In this document: in pieces, positions 33,908 through 41,914 of the stretch
Position numbering within the stretch: position 1 is the first letter of the stretch
How the letters are laid out: the number at the start of each line of letters is the position of its first letter
Assembly: GCA_946480245.1 (NCBI GenBank)
Contig: CAMLIZ010000026.1
Coordinates: 1 to 41,914, forward strand
Reading direction: 5' to 3'
From: an uncultured Pseudomonadota bacterium
Lineage (GTDB): Bacteria > Pseudomonadota > Gammaproteobacteria > Burkholderiales > Burkholderiaceae
Length of the DNA: 41,914 bases
Position numbers and translations under genes: made by a program
Notes under the pieces: model-generated
Seen by the model: only the letters and a program-made list of their open reading frames with translations
Told to the model about the DNA's origin: nothing
The model's database searches: none

Positions 33908-36900
33908 TCAGGCCTCCACCACGGCAGCCGCCGGCGCTTCGTCGTGCGGCGGCGGCTCGCGCGCCACCGGCACCTCCACCAGCAAGCTGGCTTCGGAGGC
34001 GAGGCTGTCGAACGTGATCCATTCGCCGGCCTCGACCCTGCGCGCGTCCGCCGGCTCCGGCGCGGGTGCCGCGCCTTCGCCCTGTGCCACCCGCAGCACC
34101 ACGCGCAGCACGTGGCCGCGCAGGCGCAGCGTGAGCGCGGCTTGCGGCCAGTCGGGCGGCAGGCAGGGTGCGAAACACAGCCGGTCTGCACGCAGCACCA
34201 GGCCCAGCATCGATTCGATGGCCGCGCGGTACAGCCAGGCGGCGGAGCCGGTGTACCAGCTCCAGCCGCCGCGGCCCTCGTAGGGCGGTTGCGAATAGGT
34301 GTCGCCCGGCATCACATAGGGCTCGATGCGGTAGCGGCGCTGTGCCACCGCAGTGCGTGCGCGATGCGCCGGCGACAGCATCGCGAAGTACTCGGCGGCA
34401 AGATCACCGCGGCCGAGCTGCGCCTGCGCCATCAGCGCCCACACCGCGGCATGCGAATACTGGCCGCCGTTTTCGCGCACGCCCGGCGGGTAGGCCTGGA
34501 TGTAGCCGGCATCGTCGGCCTGCTGCTGCAGCGGCGGGTCGAGCAGGCGCACCAGGCCGACGCGGCGGTCCACCAGGCGCAGGTCGGCGCAGTGCATCGC
34601 CTTGCGCGCATTGGCGTCGCCGGGCGACGAGGCGAACACGGCCCAGGCCTGCGCGATGAGGTCGATCTTGCATTCGGCATTGAGATGCGAGCCCAGCGGA
34701 TGGCCGTTGTCGAAGTAGGCGCGCCGGTACCAGCTGCCGTCCCAGCCGTGCTTGTGCAGCGCCGCGTCGAGCGCGTGCCGCAGCGCGGCCCAGCGCGAGG
34801 CCCGCACGCCGTCGCCACGGCGCGCCGCCAGCAGCTGCCAGTCGCGCAGGATCGACGTGAGGAACCAGCCCAGCCACACCGATTCGCCGCGCCCCTCGAT
34901 GCCCACGCGGTTCATGCCGTCGTTCCAGTCGCCGCTGCCCATCAGCGGCAGGCCGTGCACGCCGAAGTGAAGTGCGCGGTCGATGGCGCGCGCGCAGTGC
35001 TCGTACACGCTGGCGCTGTGCTCGCTGGTGCGCGGCACTTCGTAGATGTCCTCCCGGCCTTCGGGCACCGGGTTGCCTTCGAGGAAGGGCACCTGCACGT
35101 CGAGCAGCGCGGTGTCGCCACTGACCTCCAGGTGGTGGTGCACGGCGTAGGGCAGCCACAGCAGGTCGTCGCTGAAATGCGTGCGCACGCCGGCGCCGCT
35201 GGGCGCATGCCACCAGTGCTGCACGTCGCCTTCGACGAACTGGTGTGCCGCGTGCAGCAGGATCTGTGCACGCAGCGCATCGGGCTGCGCATAGGCAAGC
35301 GCCATCGCGTCCTGCAGCTGGTCGCGAAAGCCGGTGGCGCCACCCGCCTGGTAGAAGCCGGCCTTGGCCCACAGGCGGCACACCACCGCCTGGTACAGCA
35401 GCCAGCGGTTGACCATGGCGTCGAACAGCGGGTCGGGTGTGCTCACCTCGATCGCACCGAGCAGCTCGTTCCACTGCTGCAGTGCGTGCTCGGCAGCGGC
35501 TGCCAGCGCACCGGGCTCGCGCAGGCGGCGCGCGAGTGCGCGCGCTTCGTGCGGCGTGTCGCCGTAGCCGATCACCCAGTGGCACTGCAGGCGCTCGCCG
35601 GGCGCCAGCTGCACCACGGCATCCAGCGCCGCGCACGGGTCCAGCCCGGTGCCTTCTGCGCCGTTGAAGGCGCGCGGCACGCGCAGCCGGCCCAGGCCGT
35701 CGAAGAACTCCTCGCGCGCGCAGGTCCACTGCTGCGGCTGCGCGCCCACCAGCATCAGCAGCGCAGTGCCGTCGCCGAAGCCACCCTGGTGCTCGAGCTG
35801 GCGCGCCAGCACCGCCTGCACGTCGGTGTCGAACTCGGTGGCCAGCGTCATGCGGTCGCTGCGCTGCGCGCCCATCACCCACTCCACCATGCCCACCAGG
35901 CGCAAGCTGCGCGGCTGGCTGCCGGTGTTGTGCAGCTGCACCTGCAGCAGCTTGGCGGATTCGGTGGGGTGCACGCTCACGCGCAGCTCGCACGCCAGGC
36001 CCAGGCGTTCGTGCTCGAAGCGGCTTTCGCCTTGCGTGTGCGTCACGCGGTAGCCCTGCGTGCCGTTGCGCTCCAGCGTGGGCAGCAGGCCCCAGACCTC
36101 CTGCGTGGCGCTGTCCTGCACCAGGAAGTGCTCGCTTGCCGGGTCGAGCAGCGCGTCGTTGCTCCACACGGTGAGCTGGTTCATGCGGCTGTTGCGCGCC
36201 CAGGTGAAGCCGCCGCCGGCCTCGGTGACCACGGTGCCGAAGTGCGGGTTGGCCAGCACGTTGGCCCAGGGCCGGGGCGTGACGCGCAGGCTGTCGACCT
36301 GGATCTCGAAGCCGCGGCCGTCGTCGCTGAAGCGGTTGGGTGCCAGCTCGTCGGGCCAGGGCGCCTCGGAGATCGCCGCGCGCTGGCGGCGGTCGGGTGG
36401 CAGGCCGCCGTCGTCGCCGCGCGCCGCTGCGGCGGCGGTGCGCGAAGCCGGGCGGCCAGCGGCCACAGCCTGCGCCAGCAGGCGCGCCAGCGGGCGGCCA
36501 TCGGCCAGCAGGTCGATGCGCGCGTAGGCGCGCAGCGCGGCCAGCTCGGCCGCCGACACATCTGCCGCGCGCAGCACGTGCACGCCGCCGCGCTCCGGCT
36601 GCTGCGAGCCGGGCGCGCCCAGGGCACCGCGCAGCGCCTTGATCTGGTCGTGCACCGGGGCCAGGTAGGACGCCGGCTCGCCGTCGATCGCCACCAGGTC
36701 GCAGGCCAGGCCGGCGTTCTCCCACAGCCGCTGCGCGGTGAGCAGCGTGCGCACCAGCGGCAGGCCCAGCGCGGTGTTCACGCGCACCAGCGCGATCGGC
36801 TTGTCACCGGAGATGCCGAAGCGCCACAGCGCGCGCCGGTCCAGCGCGGTCTCGGGCGGGGCTCGCATGCGCGAGGGCGTAGCCAGCATCAAGGTGGTCA

Positions 36901-39900
36901 GGTCCTGCATGGCCTCGATGTCGGCCGCATCCACCTGCAGCTCGCGCTGGCGGATGCGCGCAAGCGTGGAGGCCATCAGCAGCGCGTGCTGCAGGTGCAC
37001 CTCCTGCCGGTACTTGTCGATCGTGCCCAGCAGGGTCGGCGCATCGTCGGCGGCGGCGGTGGCGAACGTGAGGCACACGCGCGCCTGCGCCGGCACCTTG
37101 ATGCGCACGGCCAGCGCGGCCACCGGGTCGAGCCCGGTGTCCAGCGGGCCGTCGGCGTCGGGCGCCTGCGCCACCAGCGGGCGCGCCTGTGACACGTGGC
37201 CCAGGCGCGGCAGCAGCCGCGCGCGGTCGCAGGTCACGCGCACGGCCTGCGGCTCCACGTCGCAGGTGGCCAGGAAGTGGCCGGCCCACAGGCTGCGTTC
37301 ACCGGCCAGGCGCGGCCGGCGCTCCAGCAGCACGGCGCGCGGGTCCAGCGCGTGAGCCTGCACGAACAGGTTGGAGAACGCCGGGTGCGACTCCTCCGCG
37401 CGTTGCGGCGCCAGCGCGGCCTCGAACCAGCTCAGCAGCTCGAACTCGGCATCGTGGTCGGCCAGGTTGTGCAACGTGACGCGGCGGAACTCCACGTCGT
37501 CGTCGGCACTCACCCAGACCGCGACGCGCGTGTCCCAGTCGTCGCACTGCGCGTCGAACTCGACATGGTCGTTGTGGAAGCGGCTGCGGTAGTGCGCATC
37601 GGGGCGCGGGTTGGGCGCGTGCGTGAGCGAGTGGAACTCCACGTCGCCGGCGCGGCGCATCATCAGCCAGGTGCCGTAGGCGTCGCGCAGCGCGTCGTCG
37701 CGGCTGCGGCCGATGGCATTGCCGCGCCAGCGGCTGCTGCCGGCGCCATTGGGCCGCAGCCAGACGCTGTACGAGCCGTTGCCGAGCAGCTGCGTCGGCA
37801 CCGGCAGGTTCGTGCTGGCAGCCGGCGACAGCATGCGCGTGGGCACGCCATCGGCCAGTTCGTCCGGGCGGGGCGCGCGCCGCGGGGCTTCGCGCACCTG
37901 GTACACCACCTCGCGCGGCATGCGCTCCTGCAGCAGCGCGGCATAGGCCTGCACCACCGGCACGCGCGAGAACCAGCGTCGCGGCGCGCTGTCGGCCAGC
38001 AAGTTGGTCAGGGCCACCAGGCTCATGCCCTGGTGATGCGCCATGAAGGTGGCCACCGGTTGGGCGGGCGAGTCGCCGAGGCGGCTGCGCGTGAAGTCCA
38101 GTGCCTCCAGGAAGCCGCACAGCCCGCGCGCGCCCAGGCGCTCCAGCCGCTTCAGGTTCTCCACCGCGGCCGGCGCGTCGACCAGGCTCGCCAGCACGGT
38201 GGCGTAGGGCGCCACCACGCGGTCCTCGGGCGGCGTGCGGCGCAGCGCGAGCTGCGGCACGCCGAACGGCGAATACTGGAAGGCCAGCGTGTGGTCCTGC
38301 GCAAAGTACGCGCACTCGGACACGCCCCAGGGCACGTGCTGGTCGGCGCCGAAGTCTCGCTGTGCCAGCACCGCGCGCGCGATCACGCGCTGCAGCAGGC
38401 CGCCCGGGGGCTCCTCCATCACGAGGCTGGGCATCAGGTACTCGAACATCGAGCCCGACCAGGAGCGCAACGTGGGCAGGCCGCGCACCGCCGCGAAGGG
38501 CCGGGCCAGCGCACGCCAGTGGCGGCGCGGCACGTCGCCCTTGGCGATGGCCACGTAGCTGGCCAGGCGCGCCTCGGAGGCCATCAGGTCGTAGTACGAC
38601 GGATCGAGCGCGGCGTCGTCCGGGCGGTAGCCGATGTGGAACAGGCGCCGCTGCGGGTCGTAGAGGAAGCTGAAGTCGGTGGCGTCGGCGATCGCGTCGG
38701 CGCGCTCGGCCAGCGCGCGCAAGGCGCGGCCCCAGCCGTCGCGCTCCTCCTCGCGGTCGCGCAGCAGGCTGTCGAGCTGGCGCATCAGGTCGGCCAGCGG
38801 CTGCAGGTCGGTGCGCTCGGAGGCCGCTTCGGCTTCGCACTGCGGGCAGGCTGTCCGCATGGCCTGCAGGCGCTGGCGCAGCTTGGCCGGGTCGCGCCGC
38901 CACAGGGCCCACAGGTCTTCGGAGAGCAGCGCCTGCAGCGGCGGCTGGCGCAGCAGCGCCACCAGCTGCGGCTCGCTGGCATGGCGCAGGCGGCGCACCG
39001 CTGCCTTCAGCGCCGCATTGACCCGGGCGTGCGGCGCCGGGCCTGCGGCCAGCTCGCGGCAGGCCTGCGCCACGGCCCACAGGTGGCCCACCAGGTTGCC
39101 GCTGTCCACCGTGGACACGTAGCGCGGCGGCAAGGAGGCCAGCGTGAGCGTATCGATCCAGTTGTGGAAGTGGCCGCGGTGCCGTGGCAGGCTCTCCAGG
39201 CTGTCGAAGCTGTGCTCCAGGCGCTCGATCAGCTCAGCCGTGCCGATGAACCCCAGGCGCTGCGCGCATAGCGCGGCCAGCAGGTACAGGCCGATGTTGG
39301 TCGGCGAGGTGCGGTGCGCGAGCATCGCGCGCGGCTGCAGCTGCAGGTTGTCAGGCGGCAGGTGGTGGTCTTCCGGCCCCACCGCCATCTCGAACAGGCG
39401 CCAGGTGTCGCGTGCGAGGTCGTGCAGGTATTCGCGATCGGCCTCCGGCAGCGCACGCGCCGGCCAGAGGCGCCGCAGCGGCTGACTTGCCAGCCAAGTC
39501 CACACCGGCGTGCCCAGCCACAGCAGGCCGAACCCGATCAGCCACGGGCGCTCGGCGTCGGGCACCAGCAGGCCGAGCAGGGTCCAGGCCACGGCGGCAA
39601 GGCTGGCCGGCGCATGACGGCGCAGGTGGGCCAGCAGGTCGGTGCGCGCGGCGGCTTCGGCCTGCTCGGCCGGCGTCCATTGCAGCAGGCGGCGCCGGCT
39701 GACGGCCATGCGCCACAGCGCGCGCCCGATCGCGTCCAGCCGCAGGATGGCGTCGTCCATCAGTGCGGCGGTGCGCCACAGCGTGCCGAGCAGCGCGCGC
39801 AGCAGGTCACGCCCGGCGGCCAGCAGCAGGTGGCGCCGTGCCACGTCGGCGCGGCTGGGCAGCAGGGCCGCCAGCGCGCCCAGCACCGGCCCCAGGCCGC

Positions 39901-41914
39901 AGGCCAGCACCACCAGCGCCACCGCACGCAGCGGGCGCACGGCCTCGAACGCGAAGGCCCACCACAGCAGCGCCACCGCCGTGGGCGCCACCAGCGAACG
40001 GCGCAGGTTGTCCAGCAGCTTCCACAGGTTCAGCGCGCCGGCGCCGCCATGCAGCGCGGCGCCGATGAACGGCAGCAGTTGCCAGTCACCGCGTGTCCAG
40101 CGCTGCAGCCGCGATGCCTCCACATCGGGGTGCGCCGGCTGCGCCTCCAGCAGCGCCACGTCGCTCACGTGCGCGCAGCGCGCCCACATGCCCTCGTAGA
40201 GGTCGTGGCTGAGCAGGCGACCGGGCGGGATGCGGCCCAGCAACGCGCCGTGGAAGGCCCGCACATGCAGCAGGCCCTTGCCGGCGAAGCTGCCTTCGCC
40301 GAATGCGTCCTGGTAGATCTCGGAGCTGCCGTTGCTGTAGGCATCCAGGCCCCAGTGGCCCGCGCCATGCAGCCAGGAGAACGCAGTGCGCGCGCCGGCG
40401 GCCGGCATCGGCGCGGCAATGCGCGGCTGCAGCACCGCGTAGCCCGCCACCACGCGCCGCGTGGCGGGGTCGATGCGCGGCGCGTTGAGCGGATGCGCTG
40501 CAATCGCCACCAGCTCGCGCAAGGTGCCGGGCGGCAGGCGTGTGTCGCTGTCGAGCGTGAGCACATAGGCCACGTCGGCTTCGATGCGGCTGGCCTCGGC
40601 CAGGTCGACGAACGGCGAGGGCGCTGCGCCTGCGAGATGCCCCAGCAGCTGCTCGAGCTTGCCGCGCTTGCGGTCCCAGCCGATCCAGGCGGCTTCGCTG
40701 TCGCTCCAGCTGCGCTCGCGGTGCAGCAGCAGGAAGCGCGGTGCGGCGCCGTCGGCCGCGGGGTAGCGTGCATTGAGCGCGGCCACGCCGGCGCGGGCGG
40801 CGTCGAGCAGCAGGGCGTCCTGCGCGCTGCGGCGCTCCGCTGCGTCGCACCAGTCGGACAGCAGCGCGAACTGCGCATTCGGCTCACGGTTGGCCAGCCA
40901 GGCCTGCTCCAGGCGTTGCGCGAGCGCGGCGATGGCGTCCGTGCGGTCGAGCAGGCAGGGAATGACCACGAGCGTGCGGTGCTCCGGCTGCAGTCCGTGC
41001 TGCAGCGCGAGCCGTGGAAGGCGCTGCACCGGCACCGATTCCGCGGCCAGCCGGTGCAGCAGTGCCAGCACCACTTCGGAGGCCGGCACCACCAGCAGCA
41101 GCACCGTCAGCAGCTCGGCCCACGGCACCAGGCCCTGGCCGGCCATGGCGCCCTGCATCAGCAGCATGGTGGCAAGCACCACCGCCCCGATGTAGGCGAG
41201 CCAACGTATCGGCACCGGCACCTGGCGCACGTGCTGCGCCAGGCCGAGGTCCGCAGCCAGCTGCGCCCGGCCCGGGCCGATCAGGAAATAGGCCGGCCCG
41301 GCGGCGCGCGTCGTGTCGTCGGCGTCGGCCAGTGTGAGGGTGCGCTCGGCCACCTCCAGCTCGGGCCGGCGCGCCTGCTGTGCCAGGCGCTCGATCGCGT
41401 GGGTGCACTGGTCGCGGGTGAGCTCGCTGCTGGCACAGAACGCCGGCGAGCGGCGCAGCCGGTCCAGCACCTGGCTGACCTGCCCGACCAGGCTGCTCCA
41501 CTCGAAGTGGTCGATCGCGCGCAGCGCACTCACCGCATGGCTGACGCTCACGTTGTTGGCCGCCTGCCGGGCCTGCACCTCGGCCAGCTGCGCCGCGGGG
41601 TCGGGCACGCGGGCCTGCAACCAGCCCAGCCAGCGCTGTGCGGCGCCCGGCACCGGGCCGCGCACCCGCTGCCCCAGCTGGGCCAGGAAGGGCGCCTGCA
41701 CGCCGCGCTGCTCGAGGCGCGCGTACAGCGCGTCCAGGTCGTGCTCGTCGAGGTCGTCGGCCTCGTCGCAGCAGGCGTTGGCCAGCTCGCGCGCGGCCTT
41801 GTTGCTGGCCACCATGTCGGCCAGCCGGGCAAGGTTCTCCATCAGCACCACGCGCAAGGTACTGGGCAGCGCCCACAGCTCGCCGAGCGTGAGCACGTCC
41901 ACCTCCTGGTAGGC
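33908..41914 (-). CDS. ndvB: Cyclic beta-1,2-glucan synthase, NdvB/ChvB type (N-terminus outside window)
   Basis: At least 2,668 residues are visible, open past the right edge. AYQEVDVLTLGELWALP is an internal NdvB segment, so the GTG at 41902 is probably not the start. The numbering here counts from that GTG. The GT84 part has membrane helices near 230-285, LTLDSDTRLPPG (about 449), SHDLYEG and RLQRWTRGDWQLLP (about 600), then more helices (about 640-690, 780-830). The cyclisation (glycoamylase-like) domain includes FHNWIDTLTLASLPPRYVS (about 920), SMFEYLMPSLVM (about 1160) and HHQGMSLVAL (about 1290). The C-terminal GH94 phosphorylase-like half has GNGSYSVWLRPNG (about 1380), NPHFGTVVTEAGGGF (about 1895), SGDWNDGMN (about 2325) and WSWYTGSAAWL (about 2555). 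It makes periplasmic cyclic glucans. Confidence 0.93.
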   Translation of the reverse strand, partial: AYQEVDVLTLGELWALPSTLRVVLMENLARLADMVASNKAARELANACCDEADDLDEHDLDALYARLEQRGVQAPFLAQLGQRVRGPVPGAAQRWLGWLQARVPDPAAQLAEVQARQAANNVSVSHAVSALRAIDHFEWSSLVGQVSQVLDRLRRSPAFCASSELTRDQCTHAIERLAQQARRPELEVAERTLTLADADDTTRAAGPAYFLIGPGRAQLAADLGLAQHVRQVPVPIRWLAYIGAVVLATMLLMQGAMAGQGLVPWAELLTVLLLVVPASEVVLALLHRLAAESVPVQRLPRLALQHGLQPEHRTLVVIPCLLDRTDAIAALAQRLEQAWLANREPNAQFALLSDWCDAAERRSAQDALLLDAARAGVAALNARYPAADGAAPRFLLLHRERSWSDSEAAWIGWDRKRGKLEQLLGHLAGAAPSPFVDLAEASRIEADVAYVLTLDSDTRLPPGTLRELVAIAAHPLNAPRIDPATRRVVAGYAVLQPRIAAPMPAAGARTAFSWLHGAGHWGLDAYSNGSSEIYQDAFGEGSFAGKGLLHVRAFHGALLGRIPPGRLLSHDLYEGMWARCAHVSDVALLEAQPAHPDVEASRLQRWTRGDWQLLPFIGAALHGGAGALNLWKLLDNLRRSLVAPTAVALLWWAFAFEAVRPLRAVALVVLACGLGPVLGALAALLPSRADVARRHLLLAAGRDLLRALLGTLWRTAALMDDAILRLDAIGRALWRMAVSRRRLLQWTPAEQAEAAARTDLLAHLRRHAPASLAAVAWTLLGLLVPDAERPWLIGFGLLWLGTPVWTWLASQPLRRLWPARALPEADREYLHDLARDTWRLFEMAVGPEDHHLPPDNLQLQPRAMLAHRTSPTNIGLYLLAALCAQRLGFIGTAELIERLEHSFDSLESLPRHRGHFHNWIDTLTLASLPPRYVSTVDSGNLVGHLWAVAQACRELAAGPAPHARVNAALKAAVRRLRHASEPQLVALLRQPPLQALLSEDLWALWRRDPAKLRQRLQAMRTACPQCEAEAASERTDLQPLADLMRQLDSLLRDREEERDGWGRALRALAERADAIADATDFSFLYDPQRRLFHIGYRPDDAALDPSYYDLMASEARLASYVAIAKGDVPRRHWRALARPFAAVRGLPTLRSWSGSMFEYLMPSLVMEEPPGGLLQRVIARAVLAQRDFGADQHVPWGVSECAYFAQDHTLAFQYSPFGVPQLALRRTPPEDRVVAPYATVLASLVDAPAAVENLKRLERLGARGLCGFLEALDFTRSRLGDSPAQPVATFMAHHQGMSLVALTNLLADSAPRRWFSRVPVVQAYAALLQERMPREVVYQVREAPRRAPRPDELADGVPTRMLSPAASTNLPVPTQLLGNGSYSVWLRPNGAGSSRWRGNAIGRSRDDALRDAYGTWLMMRRAGDVEFHSLTHAPNPRPDAHYRSRFHNDHVEFDAQCDDWDTRVAVWVSADDDVEFRRVTLHNLADHDAEFELLSWFEAALAPQRAEESHPAFSNLFVQAHALDPRAVLLERRPRLAGERSLWAGHFLATCDVEPQAVRVTCDRARLLPRLGHVSQARPLVAQAPDADGPLDTGLDPVAALAVRIKVPAQARVCLTFATAAADDAPTLLGTIDKYRQEVHLQHALLMASTLARIRQRELQVDAADIEAMQDLTTLMLATPSRMRAPPETALDRRALWRFGISGDKPIALVRVNTALGLPLVRTLLTAQRLWENAGLACDLVAIDGEPASYLAPVHDQIKALRGALGAPGSQQPERGGVHVLRAADVSAAELAALRAYARIDLLADGRPLARLLAQAVAAGRPASRTAAAAARGDDGGLPPDRRQRAAISEAPWPDELAPNRFSDDGRGFEIQVDSLRVTPRPWANVLANPHFGTVVTEAGGGFTWARNSRMNQLTVWSNDALLDPASEHFLVQDSATQEVWGLLPTLERNGTQGYRVTHTQGESRFEHERLGLACELRVSVHPTESAKLLQVQLHNTGSQPRSLRLVGMVEWVMGAQRSDRMTLATEFDTDVQAVLARQLEHQGGFGDGTALLMLVGAQPQQWTCAREEFFDGLGRLRVPRAFNGAEGTGLDPCAALDAVVQLAPGERLQCHWVIGYGDTPHEARALARRLREPGALAAAAEHALQQWNELLGAIEVSTPDPLFDAMVNRWLLYQAVVCRLWAKAGFYQAGGATGFRDQLQDAMALAYAQPDALRAQILLHAAHQFVEGDVQHWWHAPSGAGVRTHFSDDLLWLPYAVHHHLEVSGDTALLDVQVPFLEGNPVPEGREDIYEVPRTSEHSASVYEHCARAIDRALHFGVHGLPLMGSGDWNDGMNRVGIEGRGESVWLGWFLTSILRDWQLLAARRGDGVRASRWAALRHALDAALHKHGWDGSWYRRAYFDNGHPLGSHLNAECKIDLIAQAWAVFASSPGDANARKAMHCADLRLVDRRVGLVRLLDPPLQQQADDAGYIQAYPPGVRENGGQYSHAAVWALMAQAQLGRGDLAAEYFAMLSPAHRARTAVAQRRYRIEPYVMPGDTYSQPPYEGRGGWSWYTGSAAWLYRAAIESMLGLVLRADRLCFAPCLPPDWPQAALTLRLRGHVLRVVLRVAQGEGAAPAPEPADARRVEAGEWITFDSLASEASLLVEVPVAREPPPHDEAPAAAVVEA

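Noticed and set aside
37196..39271. Long plus-strand open frames opposite the glucan synthase (for example 37196-39271 and 33944-37192)
   Set aside because: Histidine-, glutamine-, arginine- and valine-rich shadows caused by high GC on the opposite strand of a gene with clear domain motifs.

Overview
The window is about 42 kb of very GC-rich bacterial DNA, close to wall-to-wall protein coding. Many neighbouring genes overlap by 1-4 bases (ATGA, GTGA or TGATG junctions). Gene content, GC-ending codon use and gene style suggest a betaproteobacterium of the order Burkholderiales, perhaps the Leptothrix/Rubrivivax/Ideonella side. That placement is inference from style, not from a marker gene. I see no rRNA, tRNA, insertion sequence, CRISPR array or phage gene. 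Both edges cut a gene: livM on the left and a giant cyclic glucan synthase on the right.

Left part (1-5.4 kb, minus strand): a branched-chain amino acid-type ABC operon in the order substrate-binding protein, livG, livF, second substrate-binding protein, livH, livM (cut). A near-perfect sigma-54 promoter match lies just upstream of the first gene, with several inverted repeats behind it. From 5.4 to 7.1 kb (minus) come a GNAT acetyltransferase, an 82-residue conserved-looking protein, a DUF2630 protein and a hemerythrin-domain protein, the last two translationally coupled.

Centre (7.1-18 kb, plus): an OmpR-type response regulator and a TorS-like hybrid histidine kinase run into a complete disaccharide uptake and phosphorolysis operon. 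This comprises a binding protein, two permeases, a MalK-type ATPase, a GH65 disaccharide phosphorylase and a beta-phosphoglucomutase. Convergent to it are two tandem small heat-shock proteins behind a clear sigma-32-type promoter. An alkylation-repair operon (Ada/AraC/AlkA fusion, Ogt, EamA transporter) follows on minus, then a pair of secreted M16 peptidases on plus.

Right part (24.9-42 kb): otsB, a GH15 hydrolase and otsA form a trehalose synthesis operon (plus). It is followed by the conserved trio ybhP, clsB, ybhN (endonuclease/exonuclease/phosphatase family protein, cardiolipin synthase, flippase-like membrane protein). On minus lie a lone PstS-type phosphate-binding protein, a second GNAT acetyltransferase and at least 2,668 residues of an NdvB/ChvB-type cyclic beta-1,2-glucan synthase.

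Taken together, the region combines disaccharide (probably trehalose or maltose) uptake and breakdown, trehalose synthesis, membrane lipid remodelling, periplasmic glucan synthesis and small chaperones. This looks like an osmotic, heat and desiccation stress neighbourhood, although joint control is not shown by the sequence. I found no wholly new system. The best leads are the two alternative-sigma promoters, the kinase pair beside the disaccharide operon, the GH15 enzyme inside the ots operon, the arginine-for-lysine Walker A in LivF, and unexplained operator-like palindromes.
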